Assembly: GCA_905479985.1 (NCBI GenBank)
Contig: CAJQOM010000035.1
Span: forward strand, 1-64,000
DNA: 64,000 nt
Source of the DNA: an uncultured Gammaproteobacteria bacterium
GTDB taxonomy: Bacteria > Pseudomonadota > Gammaproteobacteria > Nitrosococcales > Methylophagaceae
Direction of reading: 5' to 3'
Positions 37,740 to 50,255 of this stretch are shown here, piece after piece. Each line of letters opens with the position of its first letter. The stretch's first letter is position 1. The notes under the pieces are model-generated. The model was not told where the DNA came from, did no database searches, and saw only the letters and a list, made by a program, of their open reading frames with translations. The translations under genes and the position numbers were made by a program.

Positions 37740-39337
37740 TTCAAATTCTCTTGTTTTTTCACTGGTATGTGTAATCTAAAACAGCTTTTTTCAATTTTAT
37801 CGGAAACGTAGTTTAACCGAACGCCATTTGCCTGACAGAGTTCTCGCGCGAGATATAACCCTAAACCAGTGCCACCTTGTCGCTCCGACTGAAAGGGTTC
37901 GAATAAGACAGGTAATATCGTCTCTGATACGCCTGGGCCATTATCTATGACATCAATCGACACGACTTCACCTTCAAGCGCCAATACAACCCCTACGCGT
38001 TGCTCACCGTCCTTTTCGCGAGAATAGTGCCATGCATTATCTAGTAGATTCCATAACACTTGACGTAATTGCTCCGCATCGAGATACACATTGGCTAATG
38101 GCGCTTTAATCACCAAACCGATGTCTTGTTCCGGTACTTGTTTATAATTTATAAATTCCGCCATTAATTGCGTTAACCAAGATGCCAACACAATCACAGT
38201 TGGATCGACTGTTTTACGTCGGCTCATTTGTAAGATCGTTTCAATAATATTATTCACTCTCGCGCTATGGCGTTGGATAATATCGGTGAGCTTTCGTGTT
38301 TCAGGGCCAGCATCCTTGGCTTCTGAGAGTAACTCTCCAGCATGGCTAATTGCCCCCAGTGGATTGCGCACTTCGTGAGCAATACTGGCTGTTAACTGTC
38401 CCAAAGAAGCTAATTTTAATTGTTGGGCTTGTTGCGATATTGCCGCACTATTTTCAATGTAAAGTACTGATTCTCCACTCTCTAACAGCATGGCATTAAT
38501 CGCTAACTCGGGTAAATCTGGTGTCGCTTGAAAAGGCATAAAAGACCGGCTCATATTTTGCCGCCATTGCCAGAGTTGCTCCCCTAATTCGGGCACGCAA
38601 TGTTTTAACAGCTGAGTTTTATGCGTGTCATCAATGGCTAACAGCTGACGAGCAGCTCGGTTACTTAACTGAATTTTCCCTTCTGTATTGACCACCAACA
38701 CACCTGTTTGCATACGGCTAATAATATGCTCATTCAGCATCGCTAAATTGATAATATCAGCAGCCCGCTCATCCGCCAGTTGCTGACTCTCGGCTATCTT
38801 TTGAGATAAAATTTGCGTCAGAATCGCAGTCGCAAAAAAAGTAGCCCCTAAAATACCGGCATCACTGTAGTCCGTTATGCCGAGATTGAATACTTGTGAG
38901 TAAGCCGCCTCTAATAAAATGGCCAGAGTGGCAATTGCAGCAATAAAAAGTGACAGGCGGCCAGGCATTAATACGCCGCCCGCCACTACCACTACGACCA
39001 ATAAAGAACCTAAACTGGTTTTAAGGCCGCCACTGGCGTGAATCAATAAGGTGATGACGACAATGTCGATCACTAACTGCAACTTGGTTTGGGTCGTAAA
39101 AGGCACCCAACGCTGCAATGTCATAAACAGTAAAGCAACGGCAATCAGGAAATAAAGCTGGCTAACGACACTATATAAGCTGGCGTTAGATTCGCCTAAA
39201 AAGCCAGGCGGCAGCCCCAAATAAAACACAGCCAATAAAATCGCCGCTAAAAATAAACGATAACCCGCGAAGACAGTTAACGAGCGCCAAGAAGTAGCGT
39301 CGTTGATTGGATCGAGCTGGATGTTTAATCCTGCCAT
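37736..39337 (-). CDS. pilS: sensor histidine kinase PilS
   Basis: Membrane kinase partner of PilR. About 533 residues from the ATG at 39337, which overlaps the stop of the upstream PP0621-type gene (TAATG). It has roughly six membrane segments in the first 190 residues, a PAS-like region (GVLVVNTEGKIQLSNRAARQ), the phospho-acceptor histidine in SIAHEVRNPLGAIS and an ATPase domain with NLLDNAWHYS and GTGLGLYLA. The frame extends 14 codons upstream, but that region is inside the neighbouring gene. Confidence 0.93.
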   Translation of the reverse strand: MAGLNIQLDPINDATSWRSLTVFAGYRLFLAAILLAVFYLGLPPGFLGESNASLYSVVSQLYFLIAVALLFMTLQRWVPFTTQTKLQLVIDIVVITLLIHASGGLKTSLGSLLVVVVVAGGVLMPGRLSLFIAAIATLAILLEAAYSQVFNLGITDYSDAGILGATFFATAILTQILSQKIAESQQLADERAADIINLAMLNEHIISRMQTGVLVVNTEGKIQLSNRAARQLLAIDDTHKTQLLKHCVPELGEQLWQWRQNMSRSFMPFQATPDLPELAINAMLLESGESVLYIENSAAISQQAQQLKLASLGQLTASIAHEVRNPLGAISHAGELLSEAKDAGPETRKLTDIIQRHSARVNNIIETILQMSRRKTVDPTVIVLASWLTQLMAEFINYKQVPEQDIGLVIKAPLANVYLDAEQLRQVLWNLLDNAWHYSREKDGEQRVGVVLALEGEVVSIDVIDNGPGVSETILPVLFEPFQSERQGGTGLGLYLARELCQANGVRLNYVSDKIEKSCFRLHIPVKKQENLK

Positions 39338-39561
39338 TATTTTTCTTGCTGATCTGCCTCTAAATGGCTTGCTGAACAATAAAACTTATTCGCTGCTTGT
39401 ACCGCTTCTTCTTCTAGAATATGCAGCCCACAATGCTTGCAAGTGACCATTTTTTCAGCTGGTGAGTCTAACTCTGATTGTTGTCGTTTTTGTTTGCGTA
39501 GAAAACTAGCGATCACTAGGTACAGTAATAGAGCAATCGCAATTAAAATCAAAATCCGCAT
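39337..39561 (-). CDS. PP0621-family small membrane protein
   Basis: The 74-residue product has one N-terminal membrane helix and a metal-binding-like pattern: VTCKHCGLHI, then EEAV and YCSASH. This matches the small PP0621-type proteins commonly found just before pilS. Function unknown; possibly a zinc-binding membrane accessory. Its stop codon overlaps the pilS start. Confidence 0.8.
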   Translation of the reverse strand: MRILILIAIALLLYLVIASFLRKQKRQQSELDSPAEKMVTCKHCGLHILEEEAVQAANKFYCSASHLEADQQEK

Positions 39562-39580
39562 AGTGAAACCTTACACATAA

Positions 39581-39610
39581 AAAAGGGTATCTGATAAGGA
39601 TACCCTTTTC
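39581..39610 (-). terminator. terminator downstream of typA
   Basis: GGGTATC and GATACCC pair across an 8-nt loop, with A4 on the left and T4 on the right extending the stem; on the minus strand the stem is followed by TTTTTTA. It lies 20 bp past the typA stop, isolating it from the PP0621-pilS-pilR operon. Confidence 0.88.
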
Positions 39611-39629
39611 TGCCTTGAGTTGCTAAATT

Positions 39630-41453
39630 CTAGCCACGTGACGCGCGTTTACGCTCATGCTCGAGCAAGAATTTCTTACGCACTCGTAACGATTGTGGTG
39701 TCACTTCCAGCAACTCATCTTCACCGATGAACTCAAGTGCTTGCTCTAAACTCATTCTAATTGGTGGTGTTAAGTTAATGGCTTCATCAGTACCTGATGC
39801 ACGTACATTAGTTAACTGTTTCCCTTTTAAAGGGTTCACGACTAAATCATTGTCACGTGAATGAATACCAATGACCATACCTTCGTAAACATCATCGTTA
39901 TGACCAATGAACATACGGCCGCGTTCTTGTAGATTGAAGATAGAGAAAGCCACGGCTTTACCCATACCATTGGCAATTAGGACACCATTCATACGTTTAC
40001 CAAAATCACCGACTTTAACCGGTGCATAATGGTCAAAAACACTGAAGATCAAACCGGTACCTTGGGTCGCGGTCAAAAACTCAGTGCGGAAGCCAATCAA
40101 GCCACGAGATGGAATAATAAAGTCTAGTCTTACACGACCTTTACCATCTGGCACCATGTCACTTAATTGCGCGCCACGTTCACCCAGTTTTTCCATAATG
40201 CTGCCTTGATGGGTCTCTTCTACATCGGCGGTCACGGCTTCATAGGGTTCTTCTTTGACGCCATCCACTTCTCGGATGATCACTTCTGGACGTGAAACAC
40301 CCATTTCAAAGCCTTCACGGCGCATATTTTCAATCAATACTGATAAATGTAATTCACCCCGACCTGACACTTTAAACTTATCCGGATCTTCTGGTAGCTG
40401 GTCTACTTTTAATGCCACGTTATGAATCAATTCGCGTTCTAGACGCTCTTTGATTTGACGTGTCGTGACAAACTTGCCTTCTTTTCCTGCCATTGGTGAG
40501 TTATTGACTTGGAATGTCATTGTTACCGTCGGCTCATCCACTGATAATGGCGGTAATGCTTCCACTTCTGATGGATCACATAAGGTATCTGAGATATTCA
40601 GTGGATCTAAACCAGTAAAAGCAATGATATCGCCCGCTTGTGCCGATTCAACTTCTTCACGTTGTAAGCCCATAAAGCCCATTACGGTCAATACGCGGCC
40701 ATTACGTGTTTTGCCTTCTGTATCAATCACTGTCACAGGTGTGTTGGTTTTCACTATGCCGCGTTCAATACGGCCAACACCGATAACACCAACATAGCTG
40801 TTGTAGTCTAAAGATGTTACTTGCATGCGGAATGGGCCGTCTGCATTTACTTTAGGTGATTCAACCTTATCGACAACTAATTGAAATAATGGTGTCATGT
40901 CCCCATCACGCACAGTGTCTTCCATGCCCGCGAAACCATTCAAGCCTGATGCATAGATAACTTCAAAATCAAGTTGTTCATCGGTGGCATCTAAGTTAGC
41001 GAATAAATCGAAGGTTTGATCCAATACCCAGCCTGGACGTGCGCTCGGCTTATCAATTTTATTAATGACGACAATCGGTTTCAACCCTAATGCCAAGGCT
41101 TTTTGGGTCACAAAACGCGTTTGTGGCATTGGGCCTTCAGATGAATCAACTAATAATAAAACTGAATCGACCATCGACAAAACACGCTCTACTTCACCAC
41201 CGAAATCGGCATGGCCTGGTGTATCGACGATGTTGATATGATAGTCGTTCCAACGAATCGCCGTATTCTTCGATAAAATTGTAATACCACGTTCGCGCTC
41301 TAAATCATTAGAGTCCATCACGCGTTCTTGTAGCTCTTCGTGTTCGCTGAAGGTACCAGACTGGCGTAATAACTGATCCACCAATGTTGTTTTACCGTGA
41401 TCGACATGCGCGATGATGGCGATATTGCGGAGTTTACTAATTTCTCTTGTCAT
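39630..41453 (-). CDS. typA: ribosome-associated GTPase TypA/BipA
   Basis: Translational GTPase acting in ribosome assembly and stress adaptation. The 607-residue product has the G1 motif [15 protein letters not shown]2/G3 ([19 protein letters not shown]) and NKID, followed by EF-G-like domains and the TypA-specific C-terminus. Preceded on the same strand by suhB (59-bp gap). Confidence 0.97.
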   Translation of the reverse strand: MTREISKLRNIAIIAHVDHGKTTLVDQLLRQSGTFSEHEELQERVMDSNDLERERGITILSKNTAIRWNDYHINIVDTPGHADFGGEVERVLSMVDSVLLLVDSSEGPMPQTRFVTQKALALGLKPIVVINKIDKPSARPGWVLDQTFDLFANLDATDEQLDFEVIYASGLNGFAGMEDTVRDGDMTPLFQLVVDKVESPKVNADGPFRMQVTSLDYNSYVGVIGVGRIERGIVKTNTPVTVIDTEGKTRNGRVLTVMGFMGLQREEVESAQAGDIIAFTGLDPLNISDTLCDPSEVEALPPLSVDEPTVTMTFQVNNSPMAGKEGKFVTTRQIKERLERELIHNVALKVDQLPEDPDKFKVSGRGELHLSVLIENMRREGFEMGVSRPEVIIREVDGVKEEPYEAVTADVEETHQGSIMEKLGERGAQLSDMVPDGKGRVRLDFIIPSRGLIGFRTEFLTATQGTGLIFSVFDHYAPVKVGDFGKRMNGVLIANGMGKAVAFSIFNLQERGRMFIGHNDDVYEGMVIGIHSRDNDLVVNPLKGKQLTNVRASGTDEAINLTPPIRMSLEQALEFIGEDELLEVTPQSLRVRKKFLLEHERKRASRG

Positions 41454-41512
41454 GATGTCAGTTCTTTATTAAATTAAATGCTGTTGGTCTAAACGAATGC
41501 ATAACGCTTAGT

Positions 41513-42310
41513 TTATTTTTTCAATGCTTCAGTTAAGTGTGGTTTTATTTGATCGAGCAAGGCTTGTTGTACACCTAGACTTCCGGCCACGATATTGCCA
41601 TGCTCAACGTAGCCATTGCCGCCGGTGAAATCAGTGACGACCCCACCTGCTTCTTCAACCAGTAATACGCCGGCAGCTAAGTCCCATTTTTCAAGTCCTA
41701 TTTCCCAGTAACCGTCAACGCGTCCTGCTGCAACATACGCGAGATCCAGTGCTGCAGAACCACCCCGTCTTAAATCTGTTACTTGTGGGAAAATGGCGCT
41801 CATCATATTGGTAAAAGCAGGGAAATGCTGGTGATATTTGAATGGAAAACCGGTTGCGATTAGGCTGTTTTCTAGTGTTTTTTGTTTCGTGACGCGTAAA
41901 CGGCGATCATTTAACTGTGCGCCGGCACCACGGCTTGCGGTGAATAATTCATCACGCAAAGGATCATAAACAACGCCGTGCTCTATTCTGCCCTTCACCA
42001 TAATGCCGATCGACACACAGTAATGCGGAAAGCCATGTAAAAAATTGGCGGTACCATCTAAAGGATCAATGATCCAAACGGTATCATTGTCACCTGCTTT
42101 GCCAGACTCTTCTGCCAATATGGCGTGCTCAGGATAAGCTTTTTTAATCGTATTAATGATTTCTTGCTCGGCCAAGCGATCAACATCAGACACAAAATCA
42201 TTACGGCCTTTTGTCGTCACTTCAAGGTGTTCGACATGTTGTAATGATCGGATAATAAGATTACCCGCACTACGTGCTGCACGAATAGCGATATTCAGCA
42301 TTGGGTGCAT
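41513..42310 (-). CDS. suhB: inositol-1-monophosphatase / SuhB
   Basis: Mg-dependent phosphatase; in enterobacteria SuhB also takes part in rRNA antitermination. The 265-residue product has the metal-binding AILAEESGKAG, WIIDPLDGTANFLHG and the C-terminal EKWDLAAGVLLVEEAGG. Upstream is an untranscribed gap shared with the divergent lipoprotein gene. Confidence 0.95.
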   Translation of the reverse strand: MHPMLNIAIRAARSAGNLIIRSLQHVEHLEVTTKGRNDFVSDVDRLAEQEIINTIKKAYPEHAILAEESGKAGDNDTVWIIDPLDGTANFLHGFPHYCVSIGIMVKGRIEHGVVYDPLRDELFTASRGAGAQLNDRRLRVTKQKTLENSLIATGFPFKYHQHFPAFTNMMSAIFPQVTDLRRGGSAALDLAYVAAGRVDGYWEIGLEKWDLAAGVLLVEEAGGVVTDFTGGNGYVEHGNIVAGSLGVQQALLDQIKPHLTEALKK

Positions 42311-42476
42311 AAATTAATTTTTCCAGAGCAAATAAAACAGAGGGTTAACTCAAATCTGATGTGAACATCTATCAGAGCAAACAAAGGCGAGCATTATAGC
42401 AATAAATCATTTCTGTATCAGATTAAGTTTGATCCGGTTGGACAGCCTAATTAATTCCTGATAGCCTCCTGTGTAT

Positions 42477-42492
42477 ATTGCTCATGAGCAAT
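42477..42492. promoter_or_regulatory. perfect 16-bp palindrome at the lipoprotein promoter
   Basis: ATTGCTCATGAGCAAT is fully self-complementary. It overlaps the end of a possible extended -10 (TGTGTATATT, 42470-42479), so it would sit at the transcription start, where a dimeric repressor could bind. It is 48 bp before the start codon of the downstream lipoprotein gene. Confidence 0.5.
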
Positions 42493-42540
42493 GTATTGAA
42501 CTATGAGATTCACACTACATAAATACTGAGGAGAATAGAA

Positions 42541-42821
42541 TGAAATCATTAACAAAATTAGGTGCACTTGTTTTACCATTAGTTTTAATCACAGGTTGTG
42601 CAAGCACACATACTCACACTTTAAGTGATATCAGCGACGTCCAAGCTGTTAAAGATCATTTCGGTCGTGTTGAAGCACATGTTGGTAAAATCGAAGCACA
42701 CCTTTTACAAGTTGAAAACACAGCTAACACTGCGTTAACAACTGCACGTTCTGCTCAAGCATCAGCTGATGAAGCAAACGCTAAAGTTGATCGTATGTTC
42801 CATAAAGCAATGAGCAAATAA
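42541..42821 (+). CDS. Lpp/OprI-type alanine-zipper lipoprotein
   Basis: Small 93-residue precursor with lipobox (VLITGC, Cys20). The mature protein is a single coiled coil with heptads of small residues (KIEAHLLQVENTANTALTTA), ending MFHKAMSK. It resembles Lpp/OprI murein lipoproteins that tie the outer membrane to peptidoglycan; the C-terminal lysine would be the attachment residue. The strong GAGGAG ribosome binding site and terminator suggest abundant expression. The neighbouring L,D-transpeptidase could carry out the attachment. Confidence 0.85.
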
Positions 42822-42845
42822 GACTTTACTCAACGCTGTATGAAC

Positions 42846-42878
42846 AAAAAAAGCCGAGGAATTATTCTCGGCTTTTTT
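42846..42878. terminator. bidirectional terminator
   Basis: AAGCCGAG and CTCGGCTT form a GC-rich stem with an 8-nt loop, flanked by A7 and T6, serving the lipoprotein gene (+) and the L,D-transpeptidase gene (-), which converge here. Confidence 0.93.
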
Positions 42879-42899
42879 GTTTCTGGCTGTTATAAAAAG

Positions 42900-44054
42900 T
42901 TATAGAACATCACTGGGCACGAGTGTTACCCAGACAGGCTCACCGGTTTCGTTATAGATCTTATCCGCTAGTTCTTCAGCTTCTTTACGGCTTTCAAATG
43001 GCCCCACTAAAACTTCCCCTTCAGCGCCTCTAATAGGCCAGAATGCATCTCCAAAACCCATTGATATTAACGCTTGGTTTAGCTTCACTTCCACCTCTTC
43101 CGCCATCATCCCTGAGTGAATAAACCAAACGTCTTCGACCATTTTATGTTCTATTTGACCAATCCGCTGCGCTATTCCTAGATTTTGATCGATCATCGCT
43201 TGAGCAAACAACCAATCATCATCTGCTAGTTTTCCTTTGGCTTTCAAGATCGCTTTCACCATTGGCGTCATATTGTTCTGTTCTTCTGGCATATCTTCAT
43301 AGGCTTGATGCGCTTCAACGTATAAAGTCCCATTGTGCATTGATGCTTTATAAGGTTGGTATAAGATTTCCACTGGCGTATTGACCGTAACGAGCCCAAA
43401 AAGCTGCTCAATGTCTTCGGGAAATAAGCGAATACAACCATGACTGACGCGAAGGCCTACACCATACGGTTTATTGGTGCCATGCAATAGATAACCTGGC
43501 ATGCCTAGCCGCATTGCAAAGGCACCCAAGGGATTATCAGGTCCTGCTGGTACGACTTTGGGTAGTGGATCCCCTAATTCTATATGTTCAGCATGTATCG
43601 ATGCCGGTGGTGTCCACGTTGGATCTTTGCGCTTTTGGATGATTTTCGTTTTACCCAACGGTGTTTGCCAGCCTTCCCGACCAATACCAATCGGATGCGT
43701 AATCACTTGTCTTGGTTGTCCCGCAACTTGTTTGGGGAAATAATACAAGCGCATTTCTGCTAGATTAATCACAATGCCTTTTTGAGGTGCATCAGGCAGA
43801 ATGTATTGATTTGGGACTAGCACCCGTTTCCCTGAACCCGGCAACCAAACATCCAGATCTGGGTTCGCACTGACAATTTCACTATAACCAATATCAAAAC
43901 GTCGCGCGATATCTAATAGCGTATCTTGTGCGCGACTGTATACAACGAGGTTATGCCCTACTATTCGGGTTGTGTCATTGTCTAAATTAAAGGTCGTGGC
44001 TTGACTCGTAGATATGAGTAAGCACAAGCAAAGCACATTAATAAAAGCCCGCAT
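42900..44054 (-). CDS. L,D-transpeptidase with LysM-like and SPOR-like domains
   Basis: Periplasmic enzyme forming L,D bonds in peptidoglycan or linking lipoproteins to it. The 384-residue precursor has a signal peptide (cleavage near TSQA), a LysM-like segment (about 30-80), a YkuD catalytic domain with the active-site cysteine in RVSHGCIRLFPEDIE, and a C-terminal SPOR-like region (VLVGPFESRKEAEELADKI). It is convergent with the Lpp/OprI-like gene, which hints at lipoprotein attachment as one job. Confidence 0.93.
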   Translation of the reverse strand: MRAFINVLCLCLLISTSQATTFNLDNDTTRIVGHNLVVYSRAQDTLLDIARRFDIGYSEIVSANPDLDVWLPGSGKRVLVPNQYILPDAPQKGIVINLAEMRLYYFPKQVAGQPRQVITHPIGIGREGWQTPLGKTKIIQKRKDPTWTPPASIHAEHIELGDPLPKVVPAGPDNPLGAFAMRLGMPGYLLHGTNKPYGVGLRVSHGCIRLFPEDIEQLFGLVTVNTPVEILYQPYKASMHNGTLYVEAHQAYEDMPEEQNNMTPMVKAILKAKGKLADDDWLFAQAMIDQNLGIAQRIGQIEHKMVEDVWFIHSGMMAEEVEVKLNQALISMGFGDAFWPIRGAEGEVLVGPFESRKEAEELADKIYNETGEPVWVTLVPSDVL

Positions 44055-44198
44055 TCTTTGTTCCTAATCGATCTTGATAATGCCACCATTGTACATGGAA
44101 TTATTTCCTCACTCTGGGCAACAAATTAATTACACCTCACCACTACAAAATAGTAAAATCAGTTTGTCTTCGTTATTACAGTTGCGTAACCTATCCAC

Positions 44199-44993
44199 AT
44201 GAAAAAATATTATCTTTATATAGTAATGCTTACGAGCCTACTGGCCCTATCTGGCTGTTCTAGTCTTGACATCAACACCGAGCCGCTTCCTGATCCCGAA
44301 GACAATTGGCCTGTAGAGCAACTTTATTCTGAAGCGAAAAAGGCGATGGATCAAGATGACTATGAAACAGCCCTTAAATATTATCGTGATTTAGAAGCCC
44401 GCTTCCCCTTTGGTGACTTTGCGCAACAAGCTTTGATTGACTCCGCTTATGCGCATTACAAAAGAGATGAACCTGAAAATGCCATCGCGACGATTGATCG
44501 CTTTATCCGAGTCTATCCACAAAACCCCAATATGGATTATGCGATTTACTTGCGTGGCTTAATCAATTTTACACGGGATGTTGGGATTGTAGAAAAATAT
44601 ATTCCACGCGACGAGTCTCAGCGTGATCCGGGGGCAGCAAAATTTGCTTTGCAAGATTTTAACAATTTAATTAGCCGTTACCCGAAAAGCCAATATAGTG
44701 AAGATGCCAGTCAACGCATTGTTTATTTACGTAACCGTTTAGCACGATATGAAGTCAATGTTGCCCACTTTTATATGCGGCGTGCTTCTTATATCGCTGC
44801 ACTAAACAGAGGTAAATATGTCATTGAAAATTACCAACGCACGCCGGCAATGCCTGATGCTTTATTAATCGTCGCTAAAGCTTATAAAGTATTAGAACTG
44901 AATGATTTAGCTGAAGACACATTACGGGTGTTGGAAACAAATTACCCTAACTATGCTGGCGCTACCGACATTCGAGAAACTGTCGTCGAGTAG
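44199..44993 (+). CDS. bamD: outer membrane assembly factor BamD
   Basis: Essential TPR lipoprotein of the BAM complex. The 264-residue precursor has a lipobox (LLALSGC) and the BamD signature region: NWPVEQLYSEAKKAM, DLEARFPFGDFAQQAL and YLRGLINF. bamE is in the same window at 20905, far away. Confidence 0.95.
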   Translation: MKKYYLYIVMLTSLLALSGCSSLDINTEPLPDPEDNWPVEQLYSEAKKAMDQDDYETALKYYRDLEARFPFGDFAQQALIDSAYAHYKRDEPENAIATIDRFIRVYPQNPNMDYAIYLRGLINFTRDVGIVEKYIPRDESQRDPGAAKFALQDFNNLISRYPKSQYSEDASQRIVYLRNRLARYEVNVAHFYMRRASYIAALNRGKYVIENYQRTPAMPDALLIVAKAYKVLELNDLAEDTLRVLETNYPNYAGATDIRETVVE

Positions 44994-45013
44994 ATTCAGG
45001 CAATTTGGTTATT

Positions 45014-45038
45014 CTGGCACGCTATATAAACGTGCCAG
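45014..45038. terminator. hairpin between bamD and glnB
   Basis: CTGGCACG and CGTGCCAG form a perfect 8-bp stem with a 9-nt AT loop between the convergent genes. There is no T-tract on either side, so it may terminate weakly or protect 3' ends. Confidence 0.5.
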
Positions 45039-45069
45039 CATCATTATGGTTAATTAAACAGCCGCTTAA

Positions 45070-47056
<1,987 letters not shown>

Positions 47057-47057
<1 letters not shown>

Positions 47058-47932
47058 TAATGTGTCGCCATTGCCGTTAACATCGCTTTGCCCATATCCG
47101 CTGGTGAGCGGGCAATTGTGACGCCTGCTGCTTCTAAAGCCGCTAATTTAACTTCTGCAGTACCTTTCCCGCCGCTAATAATAGCGCCGGCATGCCCCAT
47201 TCTTTTGCCCGCTGGTGCGGTTAGCCCGGCAATATAAGCGACTACAGGCTTAGTCACATGATCACGAATATAGTCAGCGGCATCTTCTTCTGCTTGACCG
47301 CCTATTTCACCGACCATGACAATACCTTCGGTCTGCGGATCGGCTTCAAATAAGGCTAAACAGTCGATAAAGCTCATGCCATGAATCGGATCCCCACCAA
47401 TACCAACGCAAGTGCTTTGGCCCAAGCCATTTTGTGTTGTCTGAAATACTGCTTCATAAGTTAATGTACCCGAGCGTGACACAATACCAATTTTCCCAGC
47501 CAAATGAATATCACCGGGCATAATGCCAATTTTGCATTCATCAGGTGTAATCAAACCTGGACAGTTTGGGCCAATCAATATCGCACCATAGCCCTTTAAG
47601 GCATGTTTAACACGCAACATATCCTGAACTGGAATACCTTCAGTGATACAAGCAATCACCTTAATGCCTGCATCGGCAGCTTCTAAAATGGCGTCAGCAG
47701 CAAAAGCGGCCGGGACGTATATCATTGAGGCATCAGCGCCCGTTTCGGCGACCGCATCATTGACGGTATTAAATACTGGGCGGTCTAAATGTCTTTGGCC
47801 GCCTTTACCCGGCGTGACACCACCGACTAAGTTAGTACCGTAGGCAATCGCTTGTTCAGAATGGAATGTGCCTTGTTTCCCGGTAAACCCCTGACAAATC
47901 ACTTTGGTGTCGCGGTTGATTAAAATACTCAT
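47057..47932 (-). CDS. sucD: succinate--CoA ligase, alpha subunit
   Basis: Citric-acid-cycle enzyme subunit carrying the phosphohistidine and the CoA-binding domain. The 291-residue product has [33 protein letters not shown] and the phospho-histidine in [14 protein letters not shown]. Overlaps sucC by 4 bp. The malate-CoA ligase pair of serine-cycle methylotrophs is a related alternative, but nothing else of that cycle is nearby. Confidence 0.95.
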
Positions 47933-49101
47933 GATTGTGTCTCCTGCGCCGCAAGCACGGATTGCCGTGCGGCATCCGTTAAGTCTTGCGCCACCTGAAT
48001 TGTCATACCACTATTGTTTAATAATTCGCGGCCAAGTTCGGCATTGGTTCCTTCTAATCTCACAATCACAGGTAAGGTTAAGCCAACTTCTTTTGCTGCT
48101 TGCATGATGCCTTCAGCAATCAAGTCACAGCGCACAATTCCGCCAAAGATATTGACCAAAATTGATTTCACTTTTGTGTCTGATAAAATTAATTTAAAGG
48201 CTTGAGCAACACGTTCAGCTGTTGTGCCACCGCCAACGTCTAAAAAGTTGGCTGGTTGGCCCCCTTCTTTTTTGATTAGATCCATTGTCGCCATGGCAAG
48301 TCCTGCGCCATTGACCATGCAGGCAACTTGGCCATCCAGAGAGATATAATTAAGGCCATGCTGTTGTGCGACGACTTCAGCTTCATCTTCTTGTGCTGGA
48401 TCAAACATGGCTGCCAGTTCCGCGTGTCTAAATAAGGCATTGGCGTCAAGGTTCAGTTTGGCATCGACGGCTAATAATGTCCCTTGGCCGGTGACAACCA
48501 AAGGGTTGACCTCAACTAGGTCAGCATCATTTTCTGTAAACAGCAAATAAAGGCCTTGCATCACTTTTTGTAATTCTTTGAAGGCATCGCCTGTGAGGCC
48601 TAGGAAAAAGGCCGCTCGACGACATTGATAGGCTTGCAGTCCGACAACGGGGTTAATGAATAAGTTAAGTATCGCTTCGGGCGTTTTTTCTGCGACTTCT
48701 TCGATATCCATTCCGCCTTCTGCAGACACCATAAAAACAATGCGTTGGGTAATACGGTCAATCAATACCGCTAAATACAATTCACGGACAATATCCGATG
48801 GTTCTTCCACCAAGACTTGGTTGATAGGCAATCCCTGACGCAATGTTTGGTGGGTTACTAAACGCTGGCCCAAGAGGTCATATGCCGCATCAGCCACCCC
48901 ATCAAGGGTATCAATCATCCTAACCCCACCGGCCTTGCCTCGGCCACCGCTATGCACTTGGGCTTTAACGACCCATGCTTTACCGCCTAATTGTTCTGCA
49001 GCTTGCCGTGCTTGTGCACCGCTGGTGACAACTTGGCCCTGTGGCGTTGGAATCCCATAACGGGTGAATAATTGTTTAGCCTGAAACTCATGCAAGTTCA
49101 T
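47929..49101 (-). CDS. sucC: succinate--CoA ligase, beta subunit
   Basis: ATP-grasp subunit giving the nucleotide specificity and substrate-level phosphorylation. The 390-residue product has [33 protein letters not shown] and [13 protein letters not shown]. First gene of the four-gene minus-strand unit, divergent from pip across 143 bp. sucAB are not in the window. Confidence 0.96.
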   Translation of the reverse strand: MNLHEFQAKQLFTRYGIPTPQGQVVTSGAQARQAAEQLGGKAWVVKAQVHSGGRGKAGGVRMIDTLDGVADAAYDLLGQRLVTHQTLRQGLPINQVLVEEPSDIVRELYLAVLIDRITQRIVFMVSAEGGMDIEEVAEKTPEAILNLFINPVVGLQAYQCRRAAFFLGLTGDAFKELQKVMQGLYLLFTENDADLVEVNPLVVTGQGTLLAVDAKLNLDANALFRHAELAAMFDPAQEDEAEVVAQQHGLNYISLDGQVACMVNGAGLAMATMDLIKKEGGQPANFLDVGGGTTAERVAQAFKLILSDTKVKSILVNIFGGIVRCDLIAEGIMQAAKEVGLTLPVIVRLEGTNAELGRELLNNSGMTIQVAQDLTDAARQSVLAAQETQS

Positions 49102-49244
49102 AAATTTAATATGCCTTTTTCTTGGCGTTATACAGTGATAGAAATGACTATGTCAGGACCCTATTTTCTCGCAATCCCAGACTAATTACCATCTCTAGTC
49201 ATGATATAGTTCATGCATTATTGCAATTTTGAGCTGATTTCGAC

Positions 49245-50255
49245 GTGACTGACTCACAAAACCTGCCTTTGCGTCCGCTTTATCCTGAACTCACCCCTTA
49301 CACTAGTGCATTCCTTGATGTCACTGCAACAGACAATTCAGCCTCTCATCAGGTTTACTTTGAATGTTGTGGCAATCCACAAGGCATTCCTGTTATATAT
49401 CTGCATGGCGGACCGGGGTCTGCTTGTCGCCCCAACCATCGTCGTTATTTCGATCCTGACAAATATCATGTGATATTGTTTGATCAGCGTGGCTGTGGTC
49501 GTTCTCTCCCACTCGGTGAATTAAGCCAAAATACCACTCAGCATTTAATTCAAGATATGGAAGCTATCCGCTCGCAATTAGCGATTTCTCAATGGGTTAT
49601 CTTCGGTGGTTCTTGGGGCTCCACACTCGGGCTATGTTATGCCCGTCAACACGCAAACCATGTGTTAGCGATGGTATTACGCGGTGTATTCTTAGCTCGC
49701 CAGCAAGATATTGAATGGGTTTACGCTCAACATGGCGCTGCACAATTATTCCCATCACAGTGGCAAGCTTTGATGCAATGTTTGAACCCAGACCAACAAA
49801 AATCGCCACTTTCTGCTTTTCTGCTGGCACTACAAAGTGAAGATACGCAACAACGCTTAACTATGGCTTATGCCTTATATGCGTGGCAAAGCAGCATTGG
49901 TCGACTTGAACAACTAGACGATCCAGCAACTCTAGATGAAGCGCAATTAGTGGCGCACTTCAAGATTCAACTTCACTATGCTTTGAGCCAATGCTTTATT
50001 TCAGACACTCCTGTTCTGTCTGACCTTGAATCATTAAAAGCTATTCCGACACATATTATTCAAGGTCAATATGATTTGGTTTGCCCAACGCAACAGGCCT
50101 GGTCCTTACATCAAGCTTTACCTAACAGTGACCTCACGATGATTCACCTTGCGGGTCATGCGGCTAATGAGGATAGCGTAATCGATGCGTTGGTCTCAAC
50201 CACTGATCACATTGCCTCACAATTCGAGTCTATCACTGCGATGACATCACAATGA
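49245..50255 (+). CDS. pip: prolyl aminopeptidase (proline iminopeptidase)
   Basis: Alpha/beta hydrolase releasing N-terminal proline. The 336-residue product has the oxyanion motif YLHGGPGSACRPNHRR, FDQRGCGRS, and the nucleophile serine in FGGSWGSTLGLCYA. The start is GTG. Overlaps dtd by 4 bp, a pairing also seen elsewhere in gammaproteobacteria. Confidence 0.93.
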   Translation: MTDSQNLPLRPLYPELTPYTSAFLDVTATDNSASHQVYFECCGNPQGIPVIYLHGGPGSACRPNHRRYFDPDKYHVILFDQRGCGRSLPLGELSQNTTQHLIQDMEAIRSQLAISQWVIFGGSWGSTLGLCYARQHANHVLAMVLRGVFLARQQDIEWVYAQHGAAQLFPSQWQALMQCLNPDQQKSPLSAFLLALQSEDTQQRLTMAYALYAWQSSIGRLEQLDDPATLDEAQLVAHFKIQLHYALSQCFISDTPVLSDLESLKAIPTHIIQGQYDLVCPTQQAWSLHQALPNSDLTMIHLAGHAANEDSVIDALVSTTDHIASQFESITAMTSQ

